This document shows positions 21,787 to 30,536 of a stretch of DNA of 31,657 nucleotides, in pieces. A model generated the notes under the pieces. That model did not search any database. It had not been told where the DNA came from and saw nothing but the letters and a program-made list of their open reading frames with translations. Source of the stretch: an uncultured Blautia sp. (lineage in GTDB: Bacteria > Bacillota > Clostridia > Lachnospirales > Lachnospiraceae); the NCBI RefSeq assembly GCF_934371575.1, contig NZ_CAKRNY010000042.1:1-31657 (forward strand), written 5' to 3'. Within the stretch, counting starts at the first letter, position 1. Each line of letters begins with the position of its first letter. A program made the position numbers and the translations under genes.

Positions 21787-24114
21787 ATGTTACTACAGGA
21801 AATGAGGAAAAGCAAGAAAATGGAAAAATTGACTGACAAGGAAAACAAATGTATGAATAAAAGTAAAAAAAGGGTTTCCTGGAATTTGCTGTTCTGTTAT
21901 CTTCTGATTCTTCTGGCACCGTCCTTGTCTACTGTGGTTACCTATAATATGGCGAGAAACGCCATGGTGGATAATCAGAAGGAGCGGATCACCAGCACTC
22001 TTTCGCAGGTTAACAGTTCTTTTAACCAGGAAATTAAGATGGCACAAAATGTAGGATATTATGTAAGCAGGGAGAAACGTCTGGTAAATTATCTTTCTAG
22101 GATAAAAGGAAAGGATGCTTCACAGCAATTTTATGAGCAGTATACCATTGCAAACAATTATCCAAATTACAGTCTTATGAATCAGGTCATAAAAAATGTG
22201 TATATTCTTATTGCGGACAGTGAGTATGTTATCAGAATCCCCCAGGTAGTGCCTAAAAATGACAGAGGGGCAGCGACTCTGGATGGATTCCCTCTTTACA
22301 GCTATGAGCGTTTCCAGGAATTTTATGATAAACAGGATAAAAGCCAGACCTTGTTTTACTACGAGGAAAATCCGGGAAATGGCAGTCTGCTTTTGCCCTG
22401 CCAGATGGTTTATCCGGGAATTCAGGAGCAGGAATGTGCCATTATTGTAGAGCTTGACTGGAATAAAATCGTGAAGATGATGCAGCCGGTGCTTGGAGGA
22501 AATGCCGGAATGGTAGCTCTTCTTGATGAGAAAGGTAATATTCTGGAAAGCTGTCGGATTTATGAAAATAGTTTTCGGGACAATTTTCTGGAGGATCAGA
22601 ATTTTAATACACTTAAAAACACGAAAAAGGGGGATAACATTTCTTATTTTCAGGTGAATTGTGGATATAATGGGTGGAAACTGGCAGCTGCGATTCCTAA
22701 TGAGGTACTTTACCAGAGAATTGGAATTATAAGGTACATAAGTGTTGCACTGTGTGTAACGGCTATTCTTATTGGCGTTTTGACCTGTCTGGGATACTGG
22801 TACAGAAGAAAAGGAATAGTGGAAGAATGCTGCAGCCTTCAGGAACGAATAAATAAAACACAGATAGATGGCAAAGGCTTCTGGAAAAATTTCGGAACAT
22901 TTCTGACTCAGGTGGATCATTTGCACAATACTGTTGAAAAGCAGGAGCTGATGCTGAAACAGGCTGTATTGCGTAAGATTTTATACGGAAATTATAAATC
23001 AGAAGAGGAAGTTCTGGAAAGTGCTGCGGCTGTGCAATTCCCACTGGATGATAAAAGCTACAGCGTTGTTACCATTGAACTTGAAGATCCATTCCAGGCT
23101 GAATCGGATATTAATATAAATCGGGATGCATTTCTTGGTGCTGTTAATGAGCTGATTCATGAAACACTTCCCTGGAATATTTGGATCTATCGGGTCAGTG
23201 AGCTGTCCTGTGTGTTTCTTGTGCATGAAAAAACAGATATCAACAGAGAAGAACTGAAGAATGATCTGAACAAACTGAATTTTGAACTGCATAGCCGTCT
23301 GAATGTAAAAGGATATATGGGAATCAGCGGTATTGCAGAAGAAATCGTAGATATTCCGAAACAATATGATATTGCTTCAAGAGTATGCGAGTATGCCAGA
23401 TATCAGGGGATTTGTGTACCTTTATTACCGGAAGATATGCCAAATGAAAAAATTATTGAACAGCCAATGTTTTTCTCTATTGATATGGAGATGAAGCTGA
23501 TCAGTCTTCTGAAAAGCGGCAATGTACAGCAGATTGAGGAAATCATTGCACAGATTAAGGAACTTTATCTGTATCAGGGGATTGATTCATACATATACCG
23601 CCATACCGTGGAAATTCTAAGAGGTTGTCTTTTCCGAAGCATTCCATCAGAAAATGAAAGCCCAAGAAGCCGTGAGCTTTCCGCAGCAGCTTCCAAGGCT
23701 CATAGTGCAGGTGAGATTTTTGCTATGATGAGAAAAGTTGGTGTATTCTGGGAGGAAGCAGCAAGAGAACGGGAAGAATGTCAGGTCTGCATAGATAAGC
23801 AAAAGGTGTCAGATTATATCGAAGAGAATTATGGGGATCCGACTTTGAACCTTTCGGTGCTTGCAGAATGGCTGGGTGAACCGGAGCGTAGAATTTATAA
23901 TGATTTTAAAGTCTGCTTTGGAATGTCCTTCAGCAGCTATCTGGAACAGAGAAGACTTGCCTGTGCATGTGAGCTTCTGAAAAAGGGAGCAGCAGTAAAA
24001 GATATTGCAGAGCAGGTAGGCTACAGCAGTGACTATTCTTTCCGCAGGGCTTTCAAGCGAGCATTTGGCGTTTCGCCAAGCGATTTTAAAAAGTGTCAAT
24101 CTGTGTCAGTTTAG
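21787..24114 (+). CDS. Membrane-anchored AraC-family regulator
   Basis: A protein of up to 775 aa that senses outside and binds DNA inside. First membrane segment about residues 31-52, an extracytoplasmic sensor region of about 260 residues, second membrane segment about 313-338, a cytoplasmic linker with a degenerate cyclase-like region, and an AraC-type double HTH at 675-770 (LSVLAEWLGEPERRIYNDF, then IAEQVGYSSDYSFRRAFKRA and FGVSPSDF). This architecture is common next to LplA/LplB/YtcP sugar transporters, which it activates, as here. The start is uncertain: ATG at 21787, 21802, 21820 and 21853 are all in frame. 21853 (MNKSKKRVSW), with AAGGAAA upstream, would place the membrane segment right at the N-terminus. 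Confidence 0.88.
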   Translation: MLLQEMRKSKKMEKLTDKENKCMNKSKKRVSWNLLFCYLLILLAPSLSTVVTYNMARNAMVDNQKERITSTLSQVNSSFNQEIKMAQNVGYYVSREKRLVNYLSRIKGKDASQQFYEQYTIANNYPNYSLMNQVIKNVYILIADSEYVIRIPQVVPKNDRGAATLDGFPLYSYERFQEFYDKQDKSQTLFYYEENPGNGSLLLPCQMVYPGIQEQECAIIVELDWNKIVKMMQPVLGGNAGMVALLDEKGNILESCRIYENSFRDNFLEDQNFNTLKNTKKGDNISYFQVNCGYNGWKLAAAIPNEVLYQRIGIIRYISVALCVTAILIGVLTCLGYWYRRKGIVEECCSLQERINKTQIDGKGFWKNFGTFLTQVDHLHNTVEKQELMLKQAVLRKILYGNYKSEEEVLESAAAVQFPLDDKSYSVVTIELEDPFQAESDININRDAFLGAVNELIHETLPWNIWIYRVSELSCVFLVHEKTDINREELKNDLNKLNFELHSRLNVKGYMGISGIAEEIVDIPKQYDIASRVCEYARYQGICVPLLPEDMPNEKIIEQPMFFSIDMEMKLISLLKSGNVQQIEEIIAQIKELYLYQGIDSYIYRHTVEILRGCLFRSIPSENESPRSRELSAAASKAHSAGEIFAMMRKVGVFWEEAAREREECQVCIDKQKVSDYIEENYGDPTLNLSVLAEWLGEPERRIYNDFKVCFGMSFSSYLEQRRLACACELLKKGAAVKDIAEQVGYSSDYSFRRAFKRAFGVSPSDFKKCQSVSV

Positions 24115-24220
24115 TTGTAAAAATGACCAAAAGAAACCAGCACAGACTAGTGAAATTAGACGAAATGTGTAAAAAGTATGGCTGAATGTAAATGTGTTTG
24201 GTGCATTTTTGCTCAGGATA

Positions 24221-24229
24221 TGGTATAAA
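24221..24229 (+). promoter_or_regulatory. Extended -10 promoter of the fucosyl-oligosaccharide operon
   Basis: TGG followed by TATAAA (24224-24229) forms an extended -10 box, with no good -35 at the right distance. A weak -35 is what an AraC-activated promoter would show. Confidence 0.5.
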
Positions 24230-24240
24230 TAAAGCAAGTT

Positions 24241-24260
24241 ATTGATGCGCAGTCATCAAT
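24241..24260 (+). promoter_or_regulatory. Hairpin at the 5' end of the sugar operon transcript
   Basis: ATTGATG and CATCAAT flank a six-base loop in a perfect 7-bp stem, starting about 12 bases after the -10 box. No U-run follows. It may stabilise the mRNA 5' end or, as DNA, serve as a protein site. Confidence 0.4.
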
Positions 24261-24307
24261 GCTAACAGTGAAAAAAGAAAAAGGAAAAAAGAAGGAGGCT
24301 GTAAACA

Positions 24308-25963
24308 ATGAAGAAAAAAGTATTGTCTCTGGCACTTGCTGCATCCATGATCATGGGGATGAGTGCAACAACTGTATTTGCGGACGACGTGGAGCTGAAT
24401 CCAGGTGGAACCTATCCGGTAGTGAAGGATGGAACACTTGATATGGATGTGTTCACAATGACCATGCCGAACGTAGAGGACATTCAGACAAACGATTTCA
24501 CCAAATACATGGAAGAGCTGACAGGCATCAACATGAACTTTATGACCGGTGGACGTGATGACTGGGAAGACAAACTGAATATGATGCTTCAGTCCGGCGA
24601 TTATCCGGATGTAATCTTAGGTGTATCACCTAACCTTGCTAAATACGGTGTAAAAGAAGGAATGATCATTCCGCTGGATGATTATCTGACAGAAGAGAAC
24701 GTTCCTAATTATCTGAAGACAATGGAAGAGTATGGACTTGATATGACACGTGAGGCTGATGGTAAGATCTACTCCCTTGCTAATATCAATGTTTGCTACC
24801 ACTGCCAGTATGGAAGAAAAATGTGGGTAAACAAACGTTACCTGGATGAGATGGGTGTTGAGATCCCGACAACTACACAGGAATTCTACGATGTTTGTGA
24901 GAAATTCATGGAGTACAAACCAACCGGTATCGCTGTAGCAGGCGCTGCACAGGGATGGTTCAGCCGTATGCAGGATTGGCTTCTGAATGCATTTACTTTA
25001 ATGCCAGGTAAATCCTCTACTCTTGCTGTAAGAGATACAGTAGCCAGAGATAAAGAAACAGGTAAAGCAATCTGCGTTGGTACAACAGATGAATATAAAG
25101 AAGGTCTGAAATTCTTAAAATCCCTTTATGATCTGGGCGCTCTTTATGATGGTGACTTTACTCAGACTGCTGAGCAGATGAAAACTCTGATCAACCAGCC
25201 AGATGAGCCGGTACTGTTCTTCACACTTGGTACTATCTCTGATGGTATTGATGCTGCAACAAACCCGGACTTCTATAAAGATTATGTATGCATGGCTCCA
25301 ATCGAAGGACCAGACGGAACAAGAATTGCATACCAGGCCCCGAACCCAGGTGTAAGCAGCGGTGCATTCGCAATCACAGATAAATGTGAGAATCCTGAGG
25401 CAGCTCTTCGTTGGGTAGACTTCTTCTATAGTGCAACTGGTGACCTTTGCTCTCAGTTTGGTGCTGAAGAGGGAACTGACTGGGTTCTTAACCCAGAAGG
25501 AAAAGTTGGCTTAAATGGTGAGCCTGCAGCTTATGAGATTCTTAACCTCTATACATCTGAGACACAGAATCATGACTGGCAGGATATCGGTATCCGTGTA
25601 GCTCCGGCTGCTTATCGTTTAGGTGCAGCGGTTGATCCGGATGTTGATGTTACAAAATCCGAAGGCCTTGAGAAGCTTCTCTATGATGCAAGTGCAGAGC
25701 TCTATGAGCCATATGCAGGAACAAGCAATATTGAACTGTACGATGAGCTGAAAATCACAGATGAAGAGTCCAGCAACATTTCTGTAGTTGCAGTTGAGAT
25801 TGAGAAGATCATCGAAGAGTCCACAGTTGGATTTATCACAGGCGCTATGGATATTGACGGAGACTGGGATAGCTACGTAGATTCTGTTGACAAAGCAGGT
25901 CTTGCAGATCTTCTTGCAATGTACGATTCCGCTTATGCACGCAGCACTGGTGCAGCTGAATAA
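24308..25963 (+). CDS. Sugar ABC transporter substrate-binding protein (LplA-like)
   Basis: A 551-aa exported solute-binding protein of the large family 1 type that delivers oligosaccharides to LplB/YtcP permeases. Visible features include FTKYMEELTGINMNFMTGGR (about residues 64-83), MLQSGDYPDVILG and a C-terminal VDKAGLADLLAMYDSAYAR. The signal peptide ends in TTVFA with cleavage after about residue 25, again without a lipobox cysteine. AAGGAGG precedes ATG 24308. With an intracellular fucosidase in the operon, the ligand is likely a fucosylated oligosaccharide. A terminator follows the gene, so it should outnumber the permeases. Confidence 0.9.
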   Translation: MKKKVLSLALAASMIMGMSATTVFADDVELNPGGTYPVVKDGTLDMDVFTMTMPNVEDIQTNDFTKYMEELTGINMNFMTGGRDDWEDKLNMMLQSGDYPDVILGVSPNLAKYGVKEGMIIPLDDYLTEENVPNYLKTMEEYGLDMTREADGKIYSLANINVCYHCQYGRKMWVNKRYLDEMGVEIPTTTQEFYDVCEKFMEYKPTGIAVAGAAQGWFSRMQDWLLNAFTLMPGKSSTLAVRDTVARDKETGKAICVGTTDEYKEGLKFLKSLYDLGALYDGDFTQTAEQMKTLINQPDEPVLFFTLGTISDGIDAATNPDFYKDYVCMAPIEGPDGTRIAYQAPNPGVSSGAFAITDKCENPEAALRWVDFFYSATGDLCSQFGAEEGTDWVLNPEGKVGLNGEPAAYEILNLYTSETQNHDWQDIGIRVAPAAYRLGAAVDPDVDVTKSEGLEKLLYDASAELYEPYAGTSNIELYDELKITDEESSNISVVAVEIEKIIEESTVGFITGAMDIDGDWDSYVDSVDKAGLADLLAMYDSAYARSTGAAE

Positions 25964-25999
25964 AGAAAAGCTGTTTCAAAAACTATTGATTTATCTGAA

Positions 26000-26033
26000 A
26001 GGGGCTGCTGCCTGAGTGCAGCGGCCTCTTTTT
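26000..26033 (+). terminator. Terminator between binding protein and permease genes
   Basis: AGGGGCTGCTGC (26000-26011) pairs with GCAGCGGCCTCT (26018-26029) with one mismatch and one G-T pair, followed by a T-run. It would cut most transcripts after the binding-protein gene, as also seen in the peptide transporter operon. Confidence 0.8.
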
Positions 26034-26090
26034 CTCAGAAAAGCCCTTTTGCGGATGCAAATGGTGCAGCAAAGAACAGGAGGAAAGAAT

Positions 26091-27023
26091 ATGGGCAAAA
26101 AGAGTAAAAAATACAGCCCAGCTCCGGGAAATAAGATCAAATCCAATAACTGGCAGTTTTGGCTGATCATAGCAATACCGGTTATTTATGCATTTATTTT
26201 TGCATATATCCCAATGGGAGGCATTATTCTTGCATTTAAAGATTACAGTCCCAAGAAGGGTATAATTGGAAGTGACTGGGTAGGACTAAAGTGGTTCATA
26301 CAGTTCCTGACTTCCACATCAAGTGTTACGGTTATTAAGAATACTCTTATTCTGGGTGTTTACACATTACTTGTAAACTTCCCTCTTCCGATTCTTCTGG
26401 CAATCGGATTAAATGAAATGCGTCATGTGAAATATCGTAAACTGATCCAGATGGTTACATATGCACCATACTTTATTTCAGCGGTTGTCCTGGTTGGTAT
26501 GATGATGCAGATGATGGATCTTCGTACAGGTATTATCAATATTCTTTTGACAAAAATTGGATTGAAGCCGATCAACTTCTTCGGAAAAGCCACTATGTTC
26601 CGGCATCTGTATGTATGGAGTTCCCTGTGGCAGACGGCAGGATATTCGTCTATTATATTTATTGCGGCGTTGTCTGGTGTAAGTCCGGAGCTTCAGGAAG
26701 CTGCGATCGTCGATGGTGCTACAAGAATGCAGAGAATCATCCATGTTGATATTCCTGCAATCCTTCCAACCGTTATCACCATGCTGATCTTCAACTGCGC
26801 AAACGTAGTAAGCATTGGATTCGACAAAGTATTCCTGATGCAGAACTCTATGAACGGTAGTGTTTCAGAAGTTATTTCAACCTATGTATATAAGATCGGT
26901 GTTGTTAACTCCAACTTCGGATTCTCAACGGCAGCCGGTTTGTTCCAGTCTTTAGTTTCCTTCGCAATGCTTATTGCTGTTAATAAGATTTGTAAGAAGG
27001 TAACTGAGACCAGCTTGTGGTAA
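26091..27023 (+). CDS. Sugar ABC transporter permease (LplB-like)
   Basis: A 310-aa permease with six membrane segments, starting from a basic tail (MGKKSKKYSP) into WQFWLIIAIPVIYAFIFAYI. The Lpl-family segment YIPMGGIILAFKDYSPKKGI and the EAA loop EAAIVDGATRMQRIIHVDIP (about residues 202-221) are present. ATG 26091 has AGGAGG in front; an upstream in-frame ATG at 26016 lies in the terminator hairpin and is rejected. No ATPase is encoded here, so it must use a shared ATPase such as MsmK/UgpC from elsewhere. Confidence 0.92.
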   Translation: MGKKSKKYSPAPGNKIKSNNWQFWLIIAIPVIYAFIFAYIPMGGIILAFKDYSPKKGIIGSDWVGLKWFIQFLTSTSSVTVIKNTLILGVYTLLVNFPLPILLAIGLNEMRHVKYRKLIQMVTYAPYFISAVVLVGMMMQMMDLRTGIINILLTKIGLKPINFFGKATMFRHLYVWSSLWQTAGYSSIIFIAALSGVSPELQEAAIVDGATRMQRIIHVDIPAILPTVITMLIFNCANVVSIGFDKVFLMQNSMNGSVSEVISTYVYKIGVVNSNFGFSTAAGLFQSLVSFAMLIAVNKICKKVTETSLW

Positions 27024-27035
27024 GGGGGATGTATT

Positions 27036-27938
27036 ATGGAAAAGAAAGTTAAATTCAGAAATATGCGTCCTGAGGATAAAATCTTTGATATTGTTAACTA
27101 CACGGTACTTACATTGATTCTCATCATTGTACTTTATCCTGTACTTTATATCGTTGCTGCATCCTTTTCTGATCCTCAGGCTGTTATCAGCGGACAGGTT
27201 TATATTTTCCCGGTTCGCCCGACTTTAAAAGGTTACGAAGCAGTATTCAAGAACAAGAAGATCCTTATCGGATTTTTGAACTCTTTCTTCTATCTGTTTG
27301 TGGGAACAGCAGTGAACCTGATTATGACTATGCTCTGCGCATACCCGCTTTCCAGAAAAGAATTTAAGGCAAGAAACTTCTTTGCATTTTTCTTCATCTT
27401 TACCATGTACTTTAGTGGCGGTCTTGTACCGAACTATATTCTGGTAAACAGCCTGGGACTTACAGATACACGCTGGGCAATGATCATTCCTACAGCAATG
27501 TCTACTTATAACATGATCATCTGCCGTACCTATATTGTAAACAGTATCCCGGATGAAATGTATGAAGCGGCCCAGATTGACGGATGTACACCGTGGAAAT
27601 ACTTTATAAGTATTATCATTCCTCTGTGTAAACCGATCATGGCTGTTATGACACTATATTATGGTGTTGCCAAGTGGAACAACTACTTTGACGCTATGCT
27701 TTACCTTCGAAAAGATACTCTGCAGCCTCTGACAATTATCATGAAGCAGATTCTGATCCAGAATCAGGTAGATATGACTCAGATCGGAGATGCATCCAAT
27801 CTGGCCAAGCTTCAGGGTATGTCTGAGCTTCTGAAGTATTCCACAATCGTTGTAGCTTGCCTGCCTGTTATGCTGTTATATCCGTTTGTACAGAAGCATC
27901 TGGTAAAAGGTGTTATGATCGGTGCTGTAAAGGGTTGA
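27036..27938 (+). CDS. Sugar ABC transporter permease (YtcP-like)
   Basis: A 300-aa partner permease. It starts with a basic region and VNYTVLTLILIIVLYPVLYI (first membrane segment), then SFSDPQAVISGQVYIFPVRP, typical of YtcP/LplC. Five further segments follow, with the EAA loop EAAQIDGCTPWKYFISIIIP (about residues 182-201) and a VQKHLVKGVMIGAVKG end. GGGGG precedes ATG 27036, 12 bp after the LplB-like stop. Confidence 0.92.
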   Translation: MEKKVKFRNMRPEDKIFDIVNYTVLTLILIIVLYPVLYIVAASFSDPQAVISGQVYIFPVRPTLKGYEAVFKNKKILIGFLNSFFYLFVGTAVNLIMTMLCAYPLSRKEFKARNFFAFFFIFTMYFSGGLVPNYILVNSLGLTDTRWAMIIPTAMSTYNMIICRTYIVNSIPDEMYEAAQIDGCTPWKYFISIIIPLCKPIMAVMTLYYGVAKWNNYFDAMLYLRKDTLQPLTIIMKQILIQNQVDMTQIGDASNLAKLQGMSELLKYSTIVVACLPVMLLYPFVQKHLVKGVMIGAVKG

Positions 27939-27976
27939 TGTAACTGAAGATTTCTCTAAAAAGGAGAACAAAATCT

Positions 27977-29299
27977 ATGAATAAAGTGATTGAAGAAAGA
28001 ACAAAACGTACCGAATGGTATCAGGATGCCCGTTTCGGAATGTTTATTCACTGGGGACTTTATGCAATCCCATCCCGTGGAGAATGGGTGAGAAGCGTAG
28101 AACAGATTCCTCATGAGGATTACTGTTATCTTACAGAAGAATTTTCAGCGGAAAATTATAACCCAAGAGAATGGGCCCGCCTGGCGAAAAAGGCCGGCAT
28201 GAAATATGCGGTACTTACTGCAAAGCATCATGACGGGTTCTGTCTGTATGACACAAAGCTTACAGATTATAATTCCATGAATGCTGCCTGCCACAGGGAT
28301 CTTGTAAAAGAATTCCTGGAGGCATTCCGTGAGGAAGGAATTAAGGTTGGTCTGTATTTCTCCATCATTGACTGGCGTCATCCGGATTTTCCTCATTATG
28401 GGGATATGCATCATCCAATGCGTAATCATCCGGAATGCTCTAATGAGAATCGTGATTTTGACCGCTATCTGGAATTCATGTTTGGTCAGATAAAAGAACT
28501 TCTGACAAATTATGGGAAACTGGATTTAATGTGGTTTGATTTCTCCTACGGAGATATGAAGTGTGATAAATGGAAAGCCCAGGAGCTTATTTCCATGGTA
28601 CGTTCTATTCAGCCATGGCTGATCATTGACAATCGTCTGGAAGGAAGTGCTGAGGATTCAGGTTCTATCCTTACTGCAAATCCTACAGAATACTCCGGCG
28701 ATTTCGCTTCGCCGGAGCAGATGATCCCGCCGGCTGGAATCCGCAATGTGCTGGGAGATCCGGTGCCGTGGGAAGCTTGTATCACATTGAATAATAACTG
28801 GGGCTACTGCTCCAGTGACCACCATTACAAATCAGCACAGATGGTTATCCGTATGCTGGTTGAGTGCGTAAGTAAGGGTGGAAATCTCCTCCTGAACGTA
28901 GGCCCGGATGCGAAGGGCCGTATTCCGAAAGAATCTGTAAAGATTCTGGAAGAAGTAGGAGAATGGATGGATGAGAATTCCAGAAGTATCTACGGCTGTG
29001 GTTATGCCGGGATTGAGAAACCGGAATGGGGACGTTATACCCGTAATGGAAATAAAATCTATGCCCATGTAATGGAAGCCCAGGCAGGCGCAATCCCGCT
29101 TACCGGAATCCATGGCAAGATCAAAAAGCTGCGCCGTGTCAGTGACAACTCTGAGGTGAAGCTGACTGATTACTGGAATCTGAAGGAATATTCCCAGAAC
29201 CAGTTCTTCTTCCTGAATCCGGTTACATGTGACTGCTATCCACTTCCGGATGAAAGGGATACCGTTGTGGAAGTGATTATGGAAGAGACAGAAGAATAA
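27977..29299 (+). CDS. Alpha-L-fucosidase, GH29 family, cytoplasmic
   Basis: A 440-aa retaining glycosidase that releases L-fucose. GH29 motifs in order: RFGMFIHWGLYAIPSRGEW (residues 19-37), KYAVLTAKHHDGFCLYDT (76-93), KVGLYFSIIDW, and KLDLMWFDFSYG (181-192), where Asp188 is the expected nucleophile. GGNLLLNVGPDAKGRIP follows. The length covers the catalytic barrel with only a short C-terminal beta domain. There is no signal peptide, so it acts on imported oligosaccharides. AAAGGAG lies ahead of ATG 27977, 38 bp after the permease gene. The acid/base residue and linkage preference cannot be assigned by eye. No fucose isomerase or kinase gene is nearby. Confidence 0.93.
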   Translation: MNKVIEERTKRTEWYQDARFGMFIHWGLYAIPSRGEWVRSVEQIPHEDYCYLTEEFSAENYNPREWARLAKKAGMKYAVLTAKHHDGFCLYDTKLTDYNSMNAACHRDLVKEFLEAFREEGIKVGLYFSIIDWRHPDFPHYGDMHHPMRNHPECSNENRDFDRYLEFMFGQIKELLTNYGKLDLMWFDFSYGDMKCDKWKAQELISMVRSIQPWLIIDNRLEGSAEDSGSILTANPTEYSGDFASPEQMIPPAGIRNVLGDPVPWEACITLNNNWGYCSSDHHYKSAQMVIRMLVECVSKGGNLLLNVGPDAKGRIPKESVKILEEVGEWMDENSRSIYGCGYAGIEKPEWGRYTRNGNKIYAHVMEAQAGAIPLTGIHGKIKKLRRVSDNSEVKLTDYWNLKEYSQNQFFFLNPVTCDCYPLPDERDTVVEVIMEETEE

Positions 29300-29313
29300 A
29301 CAGAAATAAACCC

Positions 29314-29348
29314 AAAAGGGACTGCCGGAAAAATGGCAGTCCCCTTTT
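29314..29348. terminator. Bidirectional terminator between convergent operons
   Basis: AAAAGGGACTGCC (29314-29326) pairs with GGCAGTCCCCTTTT (29335-29348) with one extra C. It has T residues after it on the plus strand and an A-run that gives T residues on the minus strand. It would end both the fucosidase and the cytX-like transcripts. Confidence 0.85.
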
Positions 29349-29359
29349 TGTAGGAATGG

Positions 29360-30535
29360 CTAATTTTTATTTTTCAAAACACTTCGTGCTGCCATACAAA
29401 TCAGAATGGTAATCACCATATCCGGCAGTGTATTTCCAACTGGAATATCGATTCGCATTAAAATACGATAAAGTACAAAACCGATAACCCAGATAACCGC
29501 GTTGGTCACATCAACAGATTCTCCCAGACTGTCTGCTCTTTTCAGCAGGAAGAAATCCGCAATCTGGATAGCAATCATCGGTGCAAATACAGATCCGATG
29601 AGATACAGGAAATCAGTAATATTGTCCATTGGATACACAATTGCTGCAATTGTTCCGATGATGGTTACGGCAATTGCGGCATATTTTCCGTTTATTTTGG
29701 AAAATACAGATTCTGATGAAATTCCGGCAGAGTAAGCATCCAGGAAGGTGGTAGTAACAGTGGAAAATACAATGATCAGAAGACCTGCGATTCCAAGTCC
29801 GGCTTTCACCATGATCTGTGCAATATCAGATTCGCCTGTGTAAATTGCAGCGCCCATACCGATCACATACATCCAACAGCTTACAAGACCGTAAACAACA
29901 GAGCTGACAGCAGTTGCTTTTACCGGCTCCTTAGCTTCGCGGGTATAGTCGCTGATCAGTGGCAGCCAGGAAAGTGGCATCGCAACAGAAAGCTCAACTG
30001 CTGCACCAAAGGACATGGCTTCTTCACCGATGGCAAGAGCTGCTCCTCCGTCGAAGAAAATCAGCTTGGAAAGAACCAGCGTAAGGATAAAAAGTGCTGC
30101 CATGGCAATGGTATTGATCTTGCCAAGGTTAGTGATGCCAATGAAAATCCACAGAACGATCAGCGCACCGATCACCAGGCACCATACCCAGCTTCCGGTA
30201 TGTAATACGCCGTCTGCAGCCAGTGCACCGTCGTAGATCATAATGGCGGTCCAGCCAACCAGCTGAAGTACATTCAGGAAGGAAAAGAAGATTCCGCCCT
30301 TTTCCCCAAAGCTCATTTTTACAGTTTCCATGGCGCTGCGGCGTGTTTTTCCACCGATCACTCCGGCGAGGAAAAGCATGGTACAGCCAATAATATGTCC
30401 GATAATAATGGCAAGAAGACCTTTGCCAAAGCCAAGTGAGGCGAAATAGGTTCCGGTGAGGATTTCTGCAAGAGAAACACCTGCACCGAACCAGATCAGT
30501 CCATTTTCAAAGATAGAAGTACGCTTTTCAGTCAT
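29360..30535 (-). CDS. cytX: Hydroxymethylpyrimidine transporter (CytX-like, NCS1 family)
   Basis: A 391-aa multi-pass transporter of the cytosine permease (NCS1) superfamily. Visible: IWFGAGVSLAEILTGTYFAS at the first membrane segment, SVAMPLSWLPLISDYTREAK (about residue 190), TTFLDAYSAGIS and IQIADFFLLKRAD. Being second in a TPP-riboswitch operon behind thiD points to uptake of the thiamin pyrimidine (HMP) rather than cytosine, as proposed for CytX. The start is ATG 30535, one base after the thiD stop and with AAGGAGGAG upstream; an in-frame extension to 30571 lies within thiD and is not needed. Confidence 0.87.
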   Translation of the reverse strand: MTEKRTSIFENGLIWFGAGVSLAEILTGTYFASLGFGKGLLAIIIGHIIGCTMLFLAGVIGGKTRRSAMETVKMSFGEKGGIFFSFLNVLQLVGWTAIMIYDGALAADGVLHTGSWVWCLVIGALIVLWIFIGITNLGKINTIAMAALFILTLVLSKLIFFDGGAALAIGEEAMSFGAAVELSVAMPLSWLPLISDYTREAKEPVKATAVSSVVYGLVSCWMYVIGMGAAIYTGESDIAQIMVKAGLGIAGLLIIVFSTVTTTFLDAYSAGISSESVFSKINGKYAAIAVTIIGTIAAIVYPMDNITDFLYLIGSVFAPMIAIQIADFFLLKRADSLGESVDVTNAVIWVIGFVLYRILMRIDIPVGNTLPDMVITILICMAARSVLKNKN

Positions 30536-30536
30536 G

